This document shows positions 1-8,234 of a stretch of DNA of 46,534 bases, one piece after another. The first letter of the stretch is position 1, and every line of letters starts with the position of its first letter. This DNA is from an uncultured Oscillospiraceae bacterium (GTDB taxonomy: Bacteria; Bacillota; Clostridia; Oscillospirales; Oscillospiraceae): the NCBI GenBank assembly GCA_934589155.1, contig CAKTNP010000014.1:1-46534 (forward strand), written 5' to 3'. The position numbers and the translations under genes were made by a program. The notes below the pieces were generated by a model. That model did not search any database, was not told the DNA's origin, and was given only the letters and a program-made list of their open reading frames with translations.

Positions 1-560
1 TTGTAAAAAGCCCCTCCCTTAACTGTGTCTTTGGTGACTTTCTGCACAAGCAGAAAGCCACCCGCCGGAGGCTCGTCTCCATGGTGAGACTTTAAGATTC
101 TTATCATTTCTCTTCGATTCTCGGTTTTGGTAGATTCCTTCAAGAGAACGTGTCTCCGACGGCCCCATTTCTGATTGCACAGAAATGGGGGAAAGACGCA
201 GCCGGGGGAGGAAAAATAGGGCCCCGCCGGGGACCCAGCGAAGCGGTTCCCGGTGGGATAGGAGGAGCAGCAGAATGAGCGAGCGGTGGGTTCCGTAGGA
301 AACCGCCGCGAGGGATATGGCGCTTGCGACGACGTAGCCGTCCCTCCCCCGGCGCCCCCACCCTCCTAGACCCGCAAGATGTCTGGGCCTTACATTTGGG
401 CGATTTCGTAAACAGAATCGCCCCTCCGCCTAAGATTCTAGAGGCAGCAAAGAGCACTTATGAAACACCTACTATTCAGCTGTTTGATTAAAAATACCAC
501 TATATTCAGCTGCTTACCTGGGATTTTCGCACCTGTAGGGGCTGATCCCACATCGCCCCT
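1..560. other. Palindrome-rich non-coding left margin
   Basis: No credible gene lies here. Three perfect inverted repeats are visible: CTTTCTGC/GCAGAAAG (38-45 and 50-57), CCCCATTTCTG/CAGAAATGGGG (163-173 and 180-190) and GGGCGATT/AATCGCCC (398-405 and 416-423). A 10-base direct repeat, TATTCAGCTG, occurs at 473 and 503. The GC-rich stretch at about 195-360 reads open on the minus strand, but its Pro/Arg-rich translation looks like a shadow of repetitive non-coding DNA. It is probably a dispersed intergenic repeat; that is inference, because only one copy lies in this window. Confidence 0.5.
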
Positions 561-611
561 TTGTGCAGGTTTTCGGTTTCCGTGGTCGGCACGTTTCCTT
601 CCGTAGGTTTA

Positions 612-650
612 CATAAACAAAAAACGGGAGGGGCCGAAAGGCCCCTCCCG
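612..650 (-). terminator. Rho-independent terminator of the small Cys-rich gene
   Basis: An 11-bp perfect stem (625-635 with 640-650) with a GAAA tetraloop is followed on the minus strand by six T, a G and three more T. It starts five bases after the stop of the 61-residue gene. Confidence 0.9.
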
Positions 651-654
651 CCGG

Positions 655-840
655 TTACCGCCGGTCGCAGCCGCTCTGATTGCCGTTCTGGCGGCCGTTC
701 CGGCAGCCGCAGCCGCAGTTGGTCTGCCGGATCAGATAGATCCCGCCCCGGGGCCGCATGCAGCAGGGACGGACGATCTCAAACTGGGGCATCTGCACGT
801 TGGGCATATCCCCGCAGGAATTACAGGTTCCGAAGAACAT
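655..840 (-). CDS. Small cysteine-rich protein (61 aa), unknown function
   Basis: The protein begins MFFGTCNSCG and has a Cys-rich C-terminal half (PCCMRP, then NCGCGCRNG and a final Cys before DRR). It has no signal peptide or membrane segment. The clustered Cys (CxxC, CC, CxCxC) suggest metal binding or disulfides, but I do not recognise a family. The start at 840 is chosen because AAAGGAG lies 8 nt upstream; an in-frame ATG two codons earlier is too close to that site. It follows a 43-residue gene by 49 nt and ends at a strong terminator, so the two look like one transcript. Function unknown. Confidence 0.65.
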   Translation of the reverse strand: MFFGTCNSCGDMPNVQMPQFEIVRPCCMRPRGGIYLIRQTNCGCGCRNGRQNGNQSGCDRR

Positions 841-854
841 CGTCATCGCTCCTT

Positions 855-878
855 TCGTGGGAAATACCTTTCCCACGA
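855..878 (-). promoter_or_regulatory. Hairpin next to the ribosome site of the Cys-rich gene
   Basis: A perfect 10-bp inverted repeat (855-864 and 869-878, loop of 4) lies between the two small minus-strand genes, one base upstream of the AAAGGAG site of the second. It could be an RNA-processing or translational-control element. No T-run follows, so it is not a classical terminator. Confidence 0.45.
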
Positions 879-889
879 CAATCTATGCG

Positions 890-1021
890 TCAACGCTCCC
901 CTTCGTGACGAAAATTCCGTGCGCTTCCGGCTCGGTCTCCGGATCCCTGCCCCCGGACCTCCGGCAGGGGCGGGTCCTTGACCTCCTGGGACAGGGGGAT
1001 GGGCTCCTCTTCCTTCCGCAT
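890..1021 (-). CDS. Small hypothetical protein (43 aa)
   Basis: The start MRKEEEPIPL is supported by a near-ideal GGAGGTG site 5 nt upstream. The product is hydrophilic, proline- and charge-rich, with no recognisable domain and no membrane segment. It is the first gene of a two-gene unit with the Cys-rich protein downstream and is divergent from glyQS. The translation signal is the main evidence that it is real. I could not find a clear promoter; one in the gap before glyQS is possible. Confidence 0.5.
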   Translation of the reverse strand: MRKEEEPIPLSQEVKDPPLPEVRGQGSGDRAGSARNFRHEGER

Positions 1022-1109
1022 TTTCTCACCTCCCGGGAGAAGTTTTCCGCGTTTTCCCAAACCCATCCGCCGGAGCGGGGAAGAAAACGGAAAAAGCCCG
1101 GGAAAAGAG

Positions 1110-1138
1110 TTGATTTTTCGGCGCATTTCCCCTATACT
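1110..1138 (+). promoter_or_regulatory. Sigma-A-type promoter of glyQS
   Basis: TTGATT (1110-1115), a 17-bp spacer and TATACT (1133-1138). The 5' untranslated region would be only about 45 nt, too short for a T-box riboswitch, and no T-box is visible. Confidence 0.8.
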
Positions 1139-1188
1139 ATTAAATTGATCCACCGACTAACGCAGAAAGCGGAAGGGAACGATTTACA

Positions 1189-2619
1189 ATGAAAAATACG
1201 GATAAAACCATGGACAAGCTGGTGGCCCTGTGTAAAAACCGGGGCTTTGTCTTTGCGGGCTCCGAGATCTACGGCGGCTTGGCCAACACCTGGGACTACG
1301 GTCCTCTGGGCGTGGAGCTGAAAAACAACATCAAAAAGGCCTGGTGGAAGAAATTCATCCAGGAAAACCCCTATAACGTGGGCCAGGATGCGGCCATCCT
1401 CATGAACCCCCAGGTCTGGGTGGCCTCCGGCCATCTGGGCGGCTTTTCCGATCCCCTGATGGACTGCCGGGAGTGCCACGAGCGGTTCCGGGCAGACAAG
1501 CTCATTGAGGACTGGTGCGCCAAAGAGAACTTTACCCTGGAAAAGCCCATCGACGCCTTTTCTCAGGGAGAGATGAAGGACTTCATCGAGGATCACAACA
1601 TCCCCTGCCCCACCTGCGGCAAGCATAACTTTACCGACATCCGGCAGTTCAACCTGATGTTCAAGACCTTCCAGGGCGTTACCGAGGATGCCAAGAACAC
1701 GGTGTACCTGCGGCCCGAGACAGCCCAGGGCATTTTCACCAACTTTGTGAACGTCCAGCGGACCACCCGGCGGAAGCTGCCCTTCGGCATCGGCCAGATC
1801 GGCAAGTCCTTCCGGAATGAGATCACTCCGGGCAACTTCATCTTCCGGGTCCGGGAGTTCGAGCAGATGGAGCTGGAGTTCTTCTGCCAGCCCGGCACGG
1901 ATCTGGAGTGGTTCCGGTACTGGCGGAACTTCTGCCACCAGTGGCTCCTGGGTCTGGGCCTCCGGGACGAGAACCTGCGGCTCCGGGATCATGACCCCGA
2001 GGAGCTGTGCTTCTACTCCAAGGCCACCACGGACTTCGAGTTCCTGTTCCCCTTCGGCTGGGGCGAGCTGTGGGGCGTGGCGGATCGGACGGATTACGAC
2101 CTGACCCAGCACCAGAACACCTCCGGCAAGGACCTGACCTACTTCGATCAGGAGAAGAACGAGCGCTATATCCCCTATGTCATCGAGCCCAGCCTGGGCG
2201 TGGAGCGGTCCGTGCTGGCCTTCCTGTGCGATGCTTACGACGAAGAGGTGGTGGGCCAGGACAAGAAGGGCAACGACGATGTTCGTGTGGTGCTGCATCT
2301 GCACCCCGCTTTGGCCCCCTTCAAGGCCGCCGTGCTGCCCCTGTCCAAGAAGCTGTCTCCCGCTGCCGAGGAGATCTACCATGAGCTGCAGAAGGATTTC
2401 ATGGTGGACTTCGATGATGCCGGCTCCATCGGCAAGCGCTACCGCCGGGAGGATGAGATCGGCACGCCTCTGTGCGTTACCGTGGACTTCCAGACCGTGG
2501 GCGACGAGAACACCCCTGCCGACCACTGCGTCACCGTCCGGGACCGGGACACCATGGAGCAGGTCCGGATCCCCATCGCCGAGCTGAAGGACTACATCGC
2601 CAAGAAGATCAACTATTAA
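1189..2619 (+). CDS. glyQS: Glycine--tRNA ligase, class II alpha2 type
   Basis: This 476-residue single-chain cytoplasmic glycyl-tRNA synthetase attaches glycine to tRNA-Gly using ATP. The N-terminus ([17 protein letters not shown]) is the family signature. Class II motif 2 is seen as [21 protein letters not shown], and motif 3 as [11 protein letters not shown] near residue 345. The C-terminal part matches the anticodon-binding domain. Length fits the homodimeric eukaryote/archaea-like type used by many Gram-positives rather than the alpha2beta2 bacterial enzyme. The ATG has GGAAGGG 11 nt upstream. It has its own promoter and is followed by a hairpin terminator, so it is probably monocistronic. 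Confidence 0.97.
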   Translation: MKNTDKTMDKLVALCKNRGFVFAGSEIYGGLANTWDYGPLGVELKNNIKKAWWKKFIQENPYNVGQDAAILMNPQVWVASGHLGGFSDPLMDCRECHERFRADKLIEDWCAKENFTLEKPIDAFSQGEMKDFIEDHNIPCPTCGKHNFTDIRQFNLMFKTFQGVTEDAKNTVYLRPETAQGIFTNFVNVQRTTRRKLPFGIGQIGKSFRNEITPGNFIFRVREFEQMELEFFCQPGTDLEWFRYWRNFCHQWLLGLGLRDENLRLRDHDPEELCFYSKATTDFEFLFPFGWGELWGVADRTDYDLTQHQNTSGKDLTYFDQEKNERYIPYVIEPSLGVERSVLAFLCDAYDEEVVGQDKKGNDDVRVVLHLHPALAPFKAAVLPLSKKLSPAAEEIYHELQKDFMVDFDDAGSIGKRYRREDEIGTPLCVTVDFQTVGDENTPADHCVTVRDRDTMEQVRIPIAELKDYIAKKINY

Positions 2620-2674
2620 AAGATACGAAAAGCCGGGGCTTTCCCTGGCTTTTCGCATATGCAGGACCTTGCGG

Positions 2675-2713
2675 AGATCGCCGCCCCCGGGCGGCGATCT
2701 TTCCGCCTTTTTA
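2675..2713 (+). terminator. Terminator after glyQS
   Basis: A GC-rich stem of 11 bp (2675-2685 with 2690-2700) is followed by a T-rich stretch ending in five T at 2708-2712. A second, weaker stem (CGAAAAGCC/GGCTTTTCG, 2626-2655) precedes it. Confidence 0.7.
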
Positions 2714-2744
2714 GAATCTTAAGAAAACTTAAGAAGTGTAGATA

Positions 2745-2773
2745 TTGTTTTTCCGGGCCTTTTCCGGTATAAT
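2745..2773 (+). promoter_or_regulatory. Promoter of the LTA-synthase-like gene
   Basis: TTGTTT (2745-2750), a 17-bp spacer and a consensus TATAAT (2768-2773). It places transcription start near 2780, which rules out the upstream in-frame ATG at 2785 as the likely start. Confidence 0.8.
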
Positions 2774-2829
2774 CATAGAATCTTTTGAAAAAACCGGGCC
2801 CTGCCCGGATCAGAAAGGTGCATGGTACC

Positions 2830-4842
2830 ATGAAGGGTAGAAAAGCGGCCGCCGAAGCCTGCGGGGCGGCTGTCCGGGAGAGAGGGCGGACCTTTCCCGG
2901 TTGGACGGTGTTCTTGTCCTATTTTCTCATTGAGTTCTACGGATTCTGTTTTCTCTCCTCCGTGGGGGAGGAGCGAGCCTTTGTGTTTCTTCGGAACAAC
3001 GGCCTGAGCCTGGCCACCCTGGGGCAGATAGACTATTGGCCCCTGGCCTTCGGCCTTTTGTGGGCGGGGCTCTTGTGGGGCCTGACCCGGCTGCTGCCCA
3101 GGACCGCCGGACGCATCGCCTACGGTCTTACCTATTTCCTGTTCTACGCCTACACCGTAGCCCAGACCGGCTATTATCTCCTGTTCCGGGAGATGATGTG
3201 GCTGTCGGACTTCCGCTACGCCTCCGAGGGCTCCGATTATTTTGACGTGCTGCTCCAATACCCCCTGGGCTGGTGGATCTTCCTGGTGGGCCTGCTGGTC
3301 CTGGGGATCTTCATCCTGGTCCGGTTCCCCCGGCGGAGCAGGGGGCTCAAGCGGAGCCTTCTGGAGGGCGTCGTCACCGGGGCCTGCCTGGCGGGGATCT
3401 TTCTTCTGCCCTACGGCGTGTTCCAGCGGGATGCGGAGATCCGCTATTCCGGCTCCGACTACGGCCGGGCCCAGTCGGCGGAGGCGGCCTACACCACCAT
3501 GTTCAATGCCCACAGGGTTTATGAGGTCTGCGGCGTGTTCCAGACCGGCGTAAAGGATTTGGGGAAGAACATCCTCTATCCTCTGACCCCCGGCTACGCT
3601 CGGCGGCAGGAGCAGGAGACGAAGACCATCACGAACTACTTTGCCAACCGGAAGTCGGATACCACCCCCAATGAAATGATGGGCTTGTTCGAGGGAAAGA
3701 ACGTGATTCTGGTTCTGATGGAGTCCATGGACGACTGGGCCTTCGGGGAAAATACTCCCACCCTGAACAAGCTCATGGCTGAGGGGATCAACTTCACCAA
3801 CATGTATACCCCGGGCTACGGCAGCGTCCGGACCTTCAACTCCGAATTCTGCGCCAATACGGGCATGTTCCTGTCCAGCAAGGGCGGCTACGCCTTTGAC
3901 TATGTGACCAACAATTACAGCCAATCTCTGGCAAACCTCCTGCGGGACCAGGGCTATTCCGCCCTGACCTACCACTATAACAGCCCGGATTTTTACAGCC
4001 GCGGTGTCTTTTCTCCCGCCATGGGCTATGAAAAGTACATTTCCTATGAGGATTACGTGGACAGCCCCGAGGACGACCGGCTCTACGACGACCAGTTCCT
4101 CTTTGACAATGAGGAACTGTCGGAGAGCTTCTTCCGGGAGGGTAAGAAGCTGAACTTCATCATCACCCGGTCCGCCCATCTGAGTTACGTGTACAACGAG
4201 GTTCTGAGCTACTGGGGCCTCCAGAAATACCCGGAGTACCGGGGCCTCACCGGAAACGAGGAAGAGGACTGTATGTACTTAAAGGCCCGGCTGGTGGATG
4301 ACATGTTCGCCCGGCTTTTAAAAGAATTGGAGGCCCATGGGGAACTCCAGAATACCGTCATTGTGGCCTTTACGGACCATTACTCCTACGGGGTCAAGGA
4401 CCAGGACCTGGTCATGGAGCGGTCCGGGGTGTCGGATCCTCTTCTGGTGGAGAAAACGCCCTTCTTCATTTGGAGCGCCGACGGCCCCGGCATGACCGTG
4501 GAAAAGACCGTGAACACCTCGGATATTCTCCCTACGGTGCTGAATCTCATGGGGGTCCCGGATACCCAGAACTACCTGGGCCGGGATGCCTTCGATTCCA
4601 ACTATCCGGGCTATGCCATTTTCCCCGATGGCAGCTGGATCACACAGGGCGTGGCTTACAGCGCGGAGCGGGGCATCGTTATGAACACCACGGGCCGGGA
4701 CGTGACCCAGGACTACATCGATTCCATGAGCGAGACCGCCATGGAGTATATCAGCATTTCCAATCTGCTTCTGGATACGGATTACTACAAGAGATACGAT
4801 CAAAGATTCTGCACGTCCGCCCAGACAATACCGACCCCATAA
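2830..4842 (+). CDS. LTA-synthase-family membrane sulfatase
   Basis: The 670-residue protein has an N-terminal membrane part of about five helices (roughly residues 25-215) and an extracellular sulfatase-fold domain. The domain opens with KNVILVLMESMDDW, then TPTLNKLMAEGINFTN, and has VRTFNSEF, where Thr335 aligns with the catalytic Thr of S. aureus LtaS (family knowledge). FTDHYSYG supplies the later metal-binding Asp and His. LtaS-type enzymes transfer glycerol phosphate from phosphatidylglycerol to build lipoteichoic acid; related enzymes modify other glycans, so the exact substrate is open. ATG 2830 is chosen because AAAGGTG is 9 nt upstream. Own promoter; hairpin follows the stop. Confidence 0.88.
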   Translation: MKGRKAAAEACGAAVRERGRTFPGWTVFLSYFLIEFYGFCFLSSVGEERAFVFLRNNGLSLATLGQIDYWPLAFGLLWAGLLWGLTRLLPRTAGRIAYGLTYFLFYAYTVAQTGYYLLFREMMWLSDFRYASEGSDYFDVLLQYPLGWWIFLVGLLVLGIFILVRFPRRSRGLKRSLLEGVVTGACLAGIFLLPYGVFQRDAEIRYSGSDYGRAQSAEAAYTTMFNAHRVYEVCGVFQTGVKDLGKNILYPLTPGYARRQEQETKTITNYFANRKSDTTPNEMMGLFEGKNVILVLMESMDDWAFGENTPTLNKLMAEGINFTNMYTPGYGSVRTFNSEFCANTGMFLSSKGGYAFDYVTNNYSQSLANLLRDQGYSALTYHYNSPDFYSRGVFSPAMGYEKYISYEDYVDSPEDDRLYDDQFLFDNEELSESFFREGKKLNFIITRSAHLSYVYNEVLSYWGLQKYPEYRGLTGNEEEDCMYLKARLVDDMFARLLKELEAHGELQNTVIVAFTDHYSYGVKDQDLVMERSGVSDPLLVEKTPFFIWSADGPGMTVEKTVNTSDILPTVLNLMGVPDTQNYLGRDAFDSNYPGYAIFPDGSWITQGVAYSAERGIVMNTTGRDVTQDYIDSMSETAMEYISISNLLLDTDYYKRYDQRFCTSAQTIPTP

Positions 4843-4867
4843 AAGGGCGGCAATTGCTGCCGCCCTT
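4843..4867 (+). terminator. Hairpin after the LTA-synthase-like gene
   Basis: AAGGGCGGCA pairs with TGCCGCCCTT immediately at the stop codon. The following T-run is poor, so it may stabilise the transcript end rather than terminate alone. Confidence 0.55.
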
Positions 4868-4869
4868 AT

Positions 4870-4955
4870 CTAAAAAGTCTCGCAGAGCCTGCCGCCCGCA
4901 GGCGGCAAACAGAGTGGAATCAATTTCTTTGTCGGAAAGCAAAAGAGTTTTCTAG
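4870..4955 (-). repeat. Dispersed intergenic repeat, copy C (partial)
   Basis: This segment shares its outer part with the repeats at 11528, 22276 and 44957: a CTCGCAGAG end, the internal palindrome TGCCGCCCGCAGGCGGCA, and GGAATCA. Relative to the full copies it has lost the centre. The minus sign means its orientation is opposite to copy A at 44957-45160. It sits between two terminators just after a stop codon. Confidence 0.7.
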
Positions 4956-4958
4956 CAT

Positions 4959-4990
4959 AAAAAGCAGCGGCCGACAGGCCGCTGCTTTTT
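4959..4990 (-). terminator. Bidirectional terminator at the end of the Nudix gene
   Basis: A 14-bp stem (4959-4972 with 4977-4990) is bounded by A-tract and T-tract, so it works on both strands. It overlaps the stop codon of the minus-strand Nudix gene. Confidence 0.85.
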
Positions 4991-5471
4991 ATGCTTCTTC
5001 ATAGCCCGGCAGGGCCTTGCCGTCCACGGCGGCATAGACGAGACTGTCCCCCCGATAGCGCAGGTGCATCCGGAAAAAGGGATCCCCCCGCCAGAGCTTC
5101 TCCAAAAACAGCTTGTCTCCCTCCCAGGCGGGGAGTCGGGACACAAAGTCCCGGGACACCCATTGCAGGTCCCCCTCATTGCATTCGATCAGTTCCCCGG
5201 TGAATTCCTCTCCCAGGTACAGGTACATGTCCTCCGATTCCCACTGGTCGGACTCGAAGCGGATCACCGCCCGGAGGCTGAATTTCGTCAGGGTCAGGCC
5301 CGTTTCCTCCCGGACCTCCCGGAGCAGGCACTGGTCCGCTGTCTCTCCGGGCAGGAACTTGCCGCCGACGCCGATCCACTTGTCATGGTTCAGGTCGTTT
5401 TTCTTCTTGACCCGGTGGAGCATCAGCACCTGCTCCCCCTTTACGATATAGCACAGGGTGGTGTCGATCAT
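4989..5471 (-). CDS. Nudix hydrolase, 8-oxo-dGTP diphosphatase type
   Basis: This 160-residue cytoplasmic enzyme carries a complete Nudix box (Gx5Ex7REUxEExGU): Gly37, Glu43, then REVREETGL at 51-59. The box binds the catalytic divalent metal. The opening ATLCYI-like strand (TTLCYIVKGEQVLML) and the segment NDLNHDKWIGVGGKFLPGE are typical of MutT/YvcI-like enzymes that hydrolyse oxidised nucleoside triphosphates, though the substrate cannot be read from sequence. Its ATG overlaps the stop of the upstream lipid kinase gene (ATGA), which implies translational coupling. The two share the promoter at 6416-6443. Confidence 0.92.
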   Translation of the reverse strand: MIDTTLCYIVKGEQVLMLHRVKKKNDLNHDKWIGVGGKFLPGETADQCLLREVREETGLTLTKFSLRAVIRFESDQWESEDMYLYLGEEFTGELIECNEGDLQWVSRDFVSRLPAWEGDKLFLEKLWRGDPFFRMHLRYRGDSLVYAAVDGKALPGYEEA

Positions 5472-6364
5472 TTGCCGGGCCTCTGGATCAGGCGGATGGC
5501 GTGGTGAAGGTTCTTGGCCTCGATCCGGGCGGCGCCATCCGCCCGCTCTCCGTCCAGGGTCCAGGGCATATCCTGGGGGGCGTCAATCCACACGTGACTG
5601 GTGGGGCAGAAGGTCAGCATGCTGCAATTGTACCGCTGCGCCATCAGGGACTGGACGCAGTCGCCCAGCTCCATAATGTCCCGGGGGGCCCGGACCAGCA
5701 GCAGCTCGAATTTTCCGTCGCCCATGTCCACCACCTTGGGATCCAGGGTCAGAATGCCGCCTACGGAGGTGGAGTTGCTGATGGCGCCGAAAATATAGTC
5801 GTCCTCGAAGATCTGCTCGTCCGTCTCGATCTTGAGGTGCTCCGCTTTGATGTTGGAGATCTCCCGGGCTCCCTCCAGCAGATAGGCCAGGTGGCCCAGG
5901 GCGTTTTTCACGTTCTGGGGGGTCTCATAGGAGGCTCTTGTAAAGGCCCCGAAGGAGGCTACATAGGAAAAATACCGGTCGTTCTGGAACTGCCCTACGT
6001 CATAGGGCGTAGGCTCACCATCCATAATGGCCTGGGCGGCCTCAAGGATCCCGGTGGGCAGGTGCAGGCTGTTGGCAAAGTCGTTGGTGCTGCCTGCGGG
6101 GATATAGCCCACGGGGGTGCTGGCCCCGGATCGCAGCAGGCCGGAGATCACCTCGTTAAAGGTGCCGTCGCCGCCTACGGCCACCACCATGTCCATGTCC
6201 TGAGCCCGGCGGGCAGTGATCTCCGTGCCGTCGCCCCGGCCCCCCGTCATGTGGACGATGGTCTCCCAGCCGTACCGGTTAAAGAGACCGATAATGTCCG
6301 CCAGATACCGGTTGGCCCGGCGCAGTCCGGCGTATGGATTCATGACTAGTAAAAGCTGTTTCAT
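5468..6364 (-). CDS. Diacylglycerol kinase family lipid kinase (YegS/BmrU-like)
   Basis: The 298-residue protein shows the DAGK catalytic signature VAVGGDGTFNEVISGL (GGDGT at 64-68) and, further on, PAGSTNDFANSL, the GTxNDFA-type lipid kinase motif. These soluble, peripherally membrane-bound enzymes phosphorylate diacylglycerol or a related lipid with ATP. In Gram-positives DgkB recycles the diacylglycerol released when LTA is made from phosphatidylglycerol. That fits the neighbouring LTA-synthase-like gene, which is on the opposite strand; the functional link is inference. The ATG has GGGAG 7 nt upstream and a promoter at 6416-6443. It is coupled to the Nudix gene by a 4-nt overlap. Confidence 0.92.
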   Translation of the reverse strand: MKQLLLVMNPYAGLRRANRYLADIIGLFNRYGWETIVHMTGGRGDGTEITARRAQDMDMVVAVGGDGTFNEVISGLLRSGASTPVGYIPAGSTNDFANSLHLPTGILEAAQAIMDGEPTPYDVGQFQNDRYFSYVASFGAFTRASYETPQNVKNALGHLAYLLEGAREISNIKAEHLKIETDEQIFEDDYIFGAISNSTSVGGILTLDPKVVDMGDGKFELLLVRAPRDIMELGDCVQSLMAQRYNCSMLTFCPTSHVWIDAPQDMPWTLDGERADGAARIEAKNLHHAIRLIQRPGK

Positions 6365-6415
6365 AAAAACGCTCCCGGTTCGCTTTTCAAATAAGCAGAA
6401 TTATTTTATGGATAC

Positions 6416-6443
6416 AGTATAACATAGATTCCCGAAAGTACAA
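6416..6443 (-). promoter_or_regulatory. Promoter of the lipid kinase-Nudix operon
   Basis: On the minus strand TTGTAC (6438-6443), a 16-bp spacer and TATACT (6416-6421). Confidence 0.75.
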
Positions 6444-6475
6444 GCCGAAACCCGCCAAAACCGGAGAAACTGTCC

Positions 6476-6997
6476 CTAGAAAAGCCGGGGCGCTTCCGTA
6501 AGGGGGCTGCACAGGGCCAGAATATGCCCCTCCCGGGTCAACAGAGAGAAGCGGAGACCCCGGGGCCCTTCCGGGGATGCCAAAGTGAAGGGGCCCGCCG
6601 TCATGAGACCGGGCAGCCCTTGGCCCGTGTATTTCACATAGGCCTCCTTCAGGACCCAGAAGGTGAGAAGGCAGCGCCGGGGATCTGCTGCCCTATGATA
6701 TTCGGTCAGCTCCTCCGGCAGCAGGATCCGCTCCGCCAGGGCCGGAGAGATCCGCCGGTCCAGGGGCTCCCCGTCCAGGCCCAGGGGCCGGTCCGACAGG
6801 GCGCAGAAGGCGGCCTGTCGGGTGTGGGTCAGGGAGCAGTGGAGGGGCCCTGCGGAAAATTGAGGCTTGCCCCCGGGACTCCGGGCCAAGGGGGGCATTT
6901 CTTCCCCCATGACGGCTCTGTACAGCTTGGCCAGCTCCTGCCGGACCGCCTCATGAGGGTCCCGGCCATGGAGCGCTCCCCCCGCAAGATACAGCAT
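6476..6997 (-). CDS. 4'-phosphopantetheinyl transferase (Sfp-type)
   Basis: The 173-residue protein has the Sfp/AcpT fold signatures. GLDGEPLD carries the metal-binding Asp75 and Glu77, and WVLKEAYVKYTGQGL contains the WxxKEAxxK motif with Glu118. CSLTHTR near residue 54 matches the CoA-binding histidine motif. Such enzymes move the phosphopantetheine arm of CoA onto carrier proteins. No carrier protein, NRPS or PKS gene is in the window, so the target is unknown. The start at 6997 (MLYLAGG) is chosen for its GGGAGGC site; the longer upstream reading frame runs through the promoter. Length is shorter than Sfp (224 aa), more like AcpT-type enzymes. Confidence 0.88.
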   Translation of the reverse strand: MLYLAGGALHGRDPHEAVRQELAKLYRAVMGEEMPPLARSPGGKPQFSAGPLHCSLTHTRQAAFCALSDRPLGLDGEPLDRRISPALAERILLPEELTEYHRAADPRRCLLTFWVLKEAYVKYTGQGLPGLMTAGPFTLASPEGPRGLRFSLLTREGHILALCSPLTEAPRLF

Positions 6998-7024
6998 TGC
7001 CTTGCCTCCCTTCGCTTTTTCTCC

Positions 7025-7053
7025 ATTATACCCGGCGGGGACCGGGGACGCAA
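7025..7053 (-). promoter_or_regulatory. Promoter of the phosphopantetheinyl transferase
   Basis: On the minus strand TTGCGT (7048-7053), a 17-bp spacer and consensus TATAAT (7025-7030). It is divergent from the promoter at 7098-7127. Confidence 0.78.
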
Positions 7054-7097
7054 CGGGAAAAAGCCGGGGGAAGTCCGGAAAAAAACGGGAATTTTTA

Positions 7098-7127
7098 TTG
7101 CGGCCTCCCGGGTCATTGTGGTATAAT
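7098..7127 (+). promoter_or_regulatory. Promoter of the GNAT-LOG-DUF523 operon
   Basis: TTGCGG (7098-7103), an 18-bp spacer and TATAAT (7122-7127), 22 nt before the first start codon. Confidence 0.7.
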
Positions 7128-7149
7128 GCCACAAAAGGAGTGGGTGCCC

Positions 7150-7695
7150 ATGAATATCCGTCCGGCCCGGGAGGAGGACCTTCCTGCCATGCTGGAGATC
7201 TACCGGCCCTACGTAGAGGAGACCACCGCCAGTTTTGAATATGTGACCCCCACCCTGACGGAATTTCGTATCCGCTTTCTGGAGCATATAAGCCAGTTCC
7301 CCTGGCTTGTATGGGAGGAGGACAGCCGGGTCCTGGGCTATGCCTATGCCGGCTTGGCCTATGGCCGGGAGGCTTACCGCTGGTGCGCGGAGATTTCCAT
7401 CTATTTCCGCCGGGACGCCCGGGGACATGGCCGGGGACGGCAGCTTCTGACGGTACTGGAGGAGATTTTGACCCGCCAGGGTTACCGGATCTGCTACGCC
7501 ATCATTACGGCGGAAAACCAGGCTTCTCTCCGGTTTCATGAGGCCATGGGCTATCGCACCGTGGCGGAGCTGCCGGACTGCGGCTATAAAATGGGCCGCT
7601 GGCTTGGAATCCGCTATCTGCAAAAGGATCTGAACCCCTTGGGGACGCCGGAGGCCTTTCCCAGGAGCTGGCGGGAATTGGAGGAACTGCCATGA
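7150..7695 (+). CDS. GNAT acetyltransferase, phosphinothricin acetyltransferase-like
   Basis: The 181-residue protein begins MNIRPAREEDLPAMLEIYRPYVEETTASFE, the start typical of the Pat/Bar/YwnH branch of GNAT enzymes. IYFRRDARGHGRGRQLL is the acetyl-CoA-binding motif A, and RFHEAMGYR is motif B. These enzymes transfer acetyl from acetyl-CoA to an amine; the branch includes phosphinothricin and methionine-sulfoximine acetylation. The ATG has AAAGGAG about 9 nt upstream. It is the first gene of an overlapping three-gene operon: its stop overlaps the next ATG (ATGA). Confidence 0.9.
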   Translation: MNIRPAREEDLPAMLEIYRPYVEETTASFEYVTPTLTEFRIRFLEHISQFPWLVWEEDSRVLGYAYAGLAYGREAYRWCAEISIYFRRDARGHGRGRQLLTVLEEILTRQGYRICYAIITAENQASLRFHEAMGYRTVAELPDCGYKMGRWLGIRYLQKDLNPLGTPEAFPRSWRELEELP

Positions 7696-8234
7696 ATATT
7701 TGCGTGTACGGCGCTGCCAGCAGCGCCATTGACGGGGCTTATCTGGAAAGCGCCCGAGCCCTGGGCCGGGCCATGGCGGACCGGGGCCATCGGCTGATTT
7801 TCGGCGGAGGGAGCACCGGAGTCATGGGTGCCGTGGCAAGAGGCGTCCGGGAAAGAAGCGGGGAGATGACGGGCATCGCCCCCCGATTCTTCCACACCCC
7901 CGGGGTTCTCTTCGAGGACTGCACGGAGCTGATCCTGACGGGGACCATGCGGGAGCGGAAGCAGCGCATGGAGGATCTGTCCGAAGGTATCATTATGGCC
8001 CCCGGGGGCATCGGCACTCTGGACGAGTTTTTTGAGATCCTGACCCTGAAGCAGCTGGGACGGCACAAAATGCCCATTGGGATCCTGAACTGCCGGGGCT
8101 ATTTCGACCCGCTCACCGCCATGCTCCAAAACGCGGTGGAGGAAGGATTTTTGGAGAAAACGGGGCTGGACCTGTTCCGGGTCTTTTCGGAGCCCCAGGG
8201 ACTGCTGGACTATATGGAGGGAAAAAACCAATGA
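7692..8234 (+). CDS. LOG family protein (TIGR00730 type)
   Basis: This 180-residue Rossmann-fold protein carries the family signature PGGIGTLDE (104-112) plus GGGSTGVMGAVA near residue 38 and the MRERK segment. Characterised LOG proteins are phosphoribohydrolases that release base from cytokinin nucleoside monophosphates; bacterial members are often mis-named lysine decarboxylases. The physiological substrate in gut clostridia is not known. It overlaps its neighbours by 4 nt on both sides, so translation of all three genes is coupled. Confidence 0.9.
   Translation: MNICVYGAASSAIDGAYLESARALGRAMADRGHRLIFGGGSTGVMGAVARGVRERSGEMTGIAPRFFHTPGVLFEDCTELILTGTMRERKQRMEDLSEGIIMAPGGIGTLDEFFEILTLKQLGRHKMPIGILNCRGYFDPLTAMLQNAVEEGFLEKTGLDLFRVFSEPQGLLDYMEGKNQ

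Noticed and set aside
140..457. 105-residue minus-strand frame, Pro/Arg/Gly-rich
   Set aside because: No ribosome site, composition of a GC-rich repeat translated by chance, and it spans two inverted repeats.
1021..1188. Possible T-box riboswitch before glyQS
   Set aside because: The promoter at 1110-1138 leaves only about 45 nt of leader; no room for specifier loop and antiterminator.
1132..2658. Long minus-strand frame opposite glyQS
   Set aside because: Shadow of the synthetase's third-position GC bias; no ribosome site and no recognisable motif. Similar long antisense frames opposite the LTA-synthase-like, UvrA-like, SLH, ABC, glnS and beta-helix genes were dropped for the same reason.
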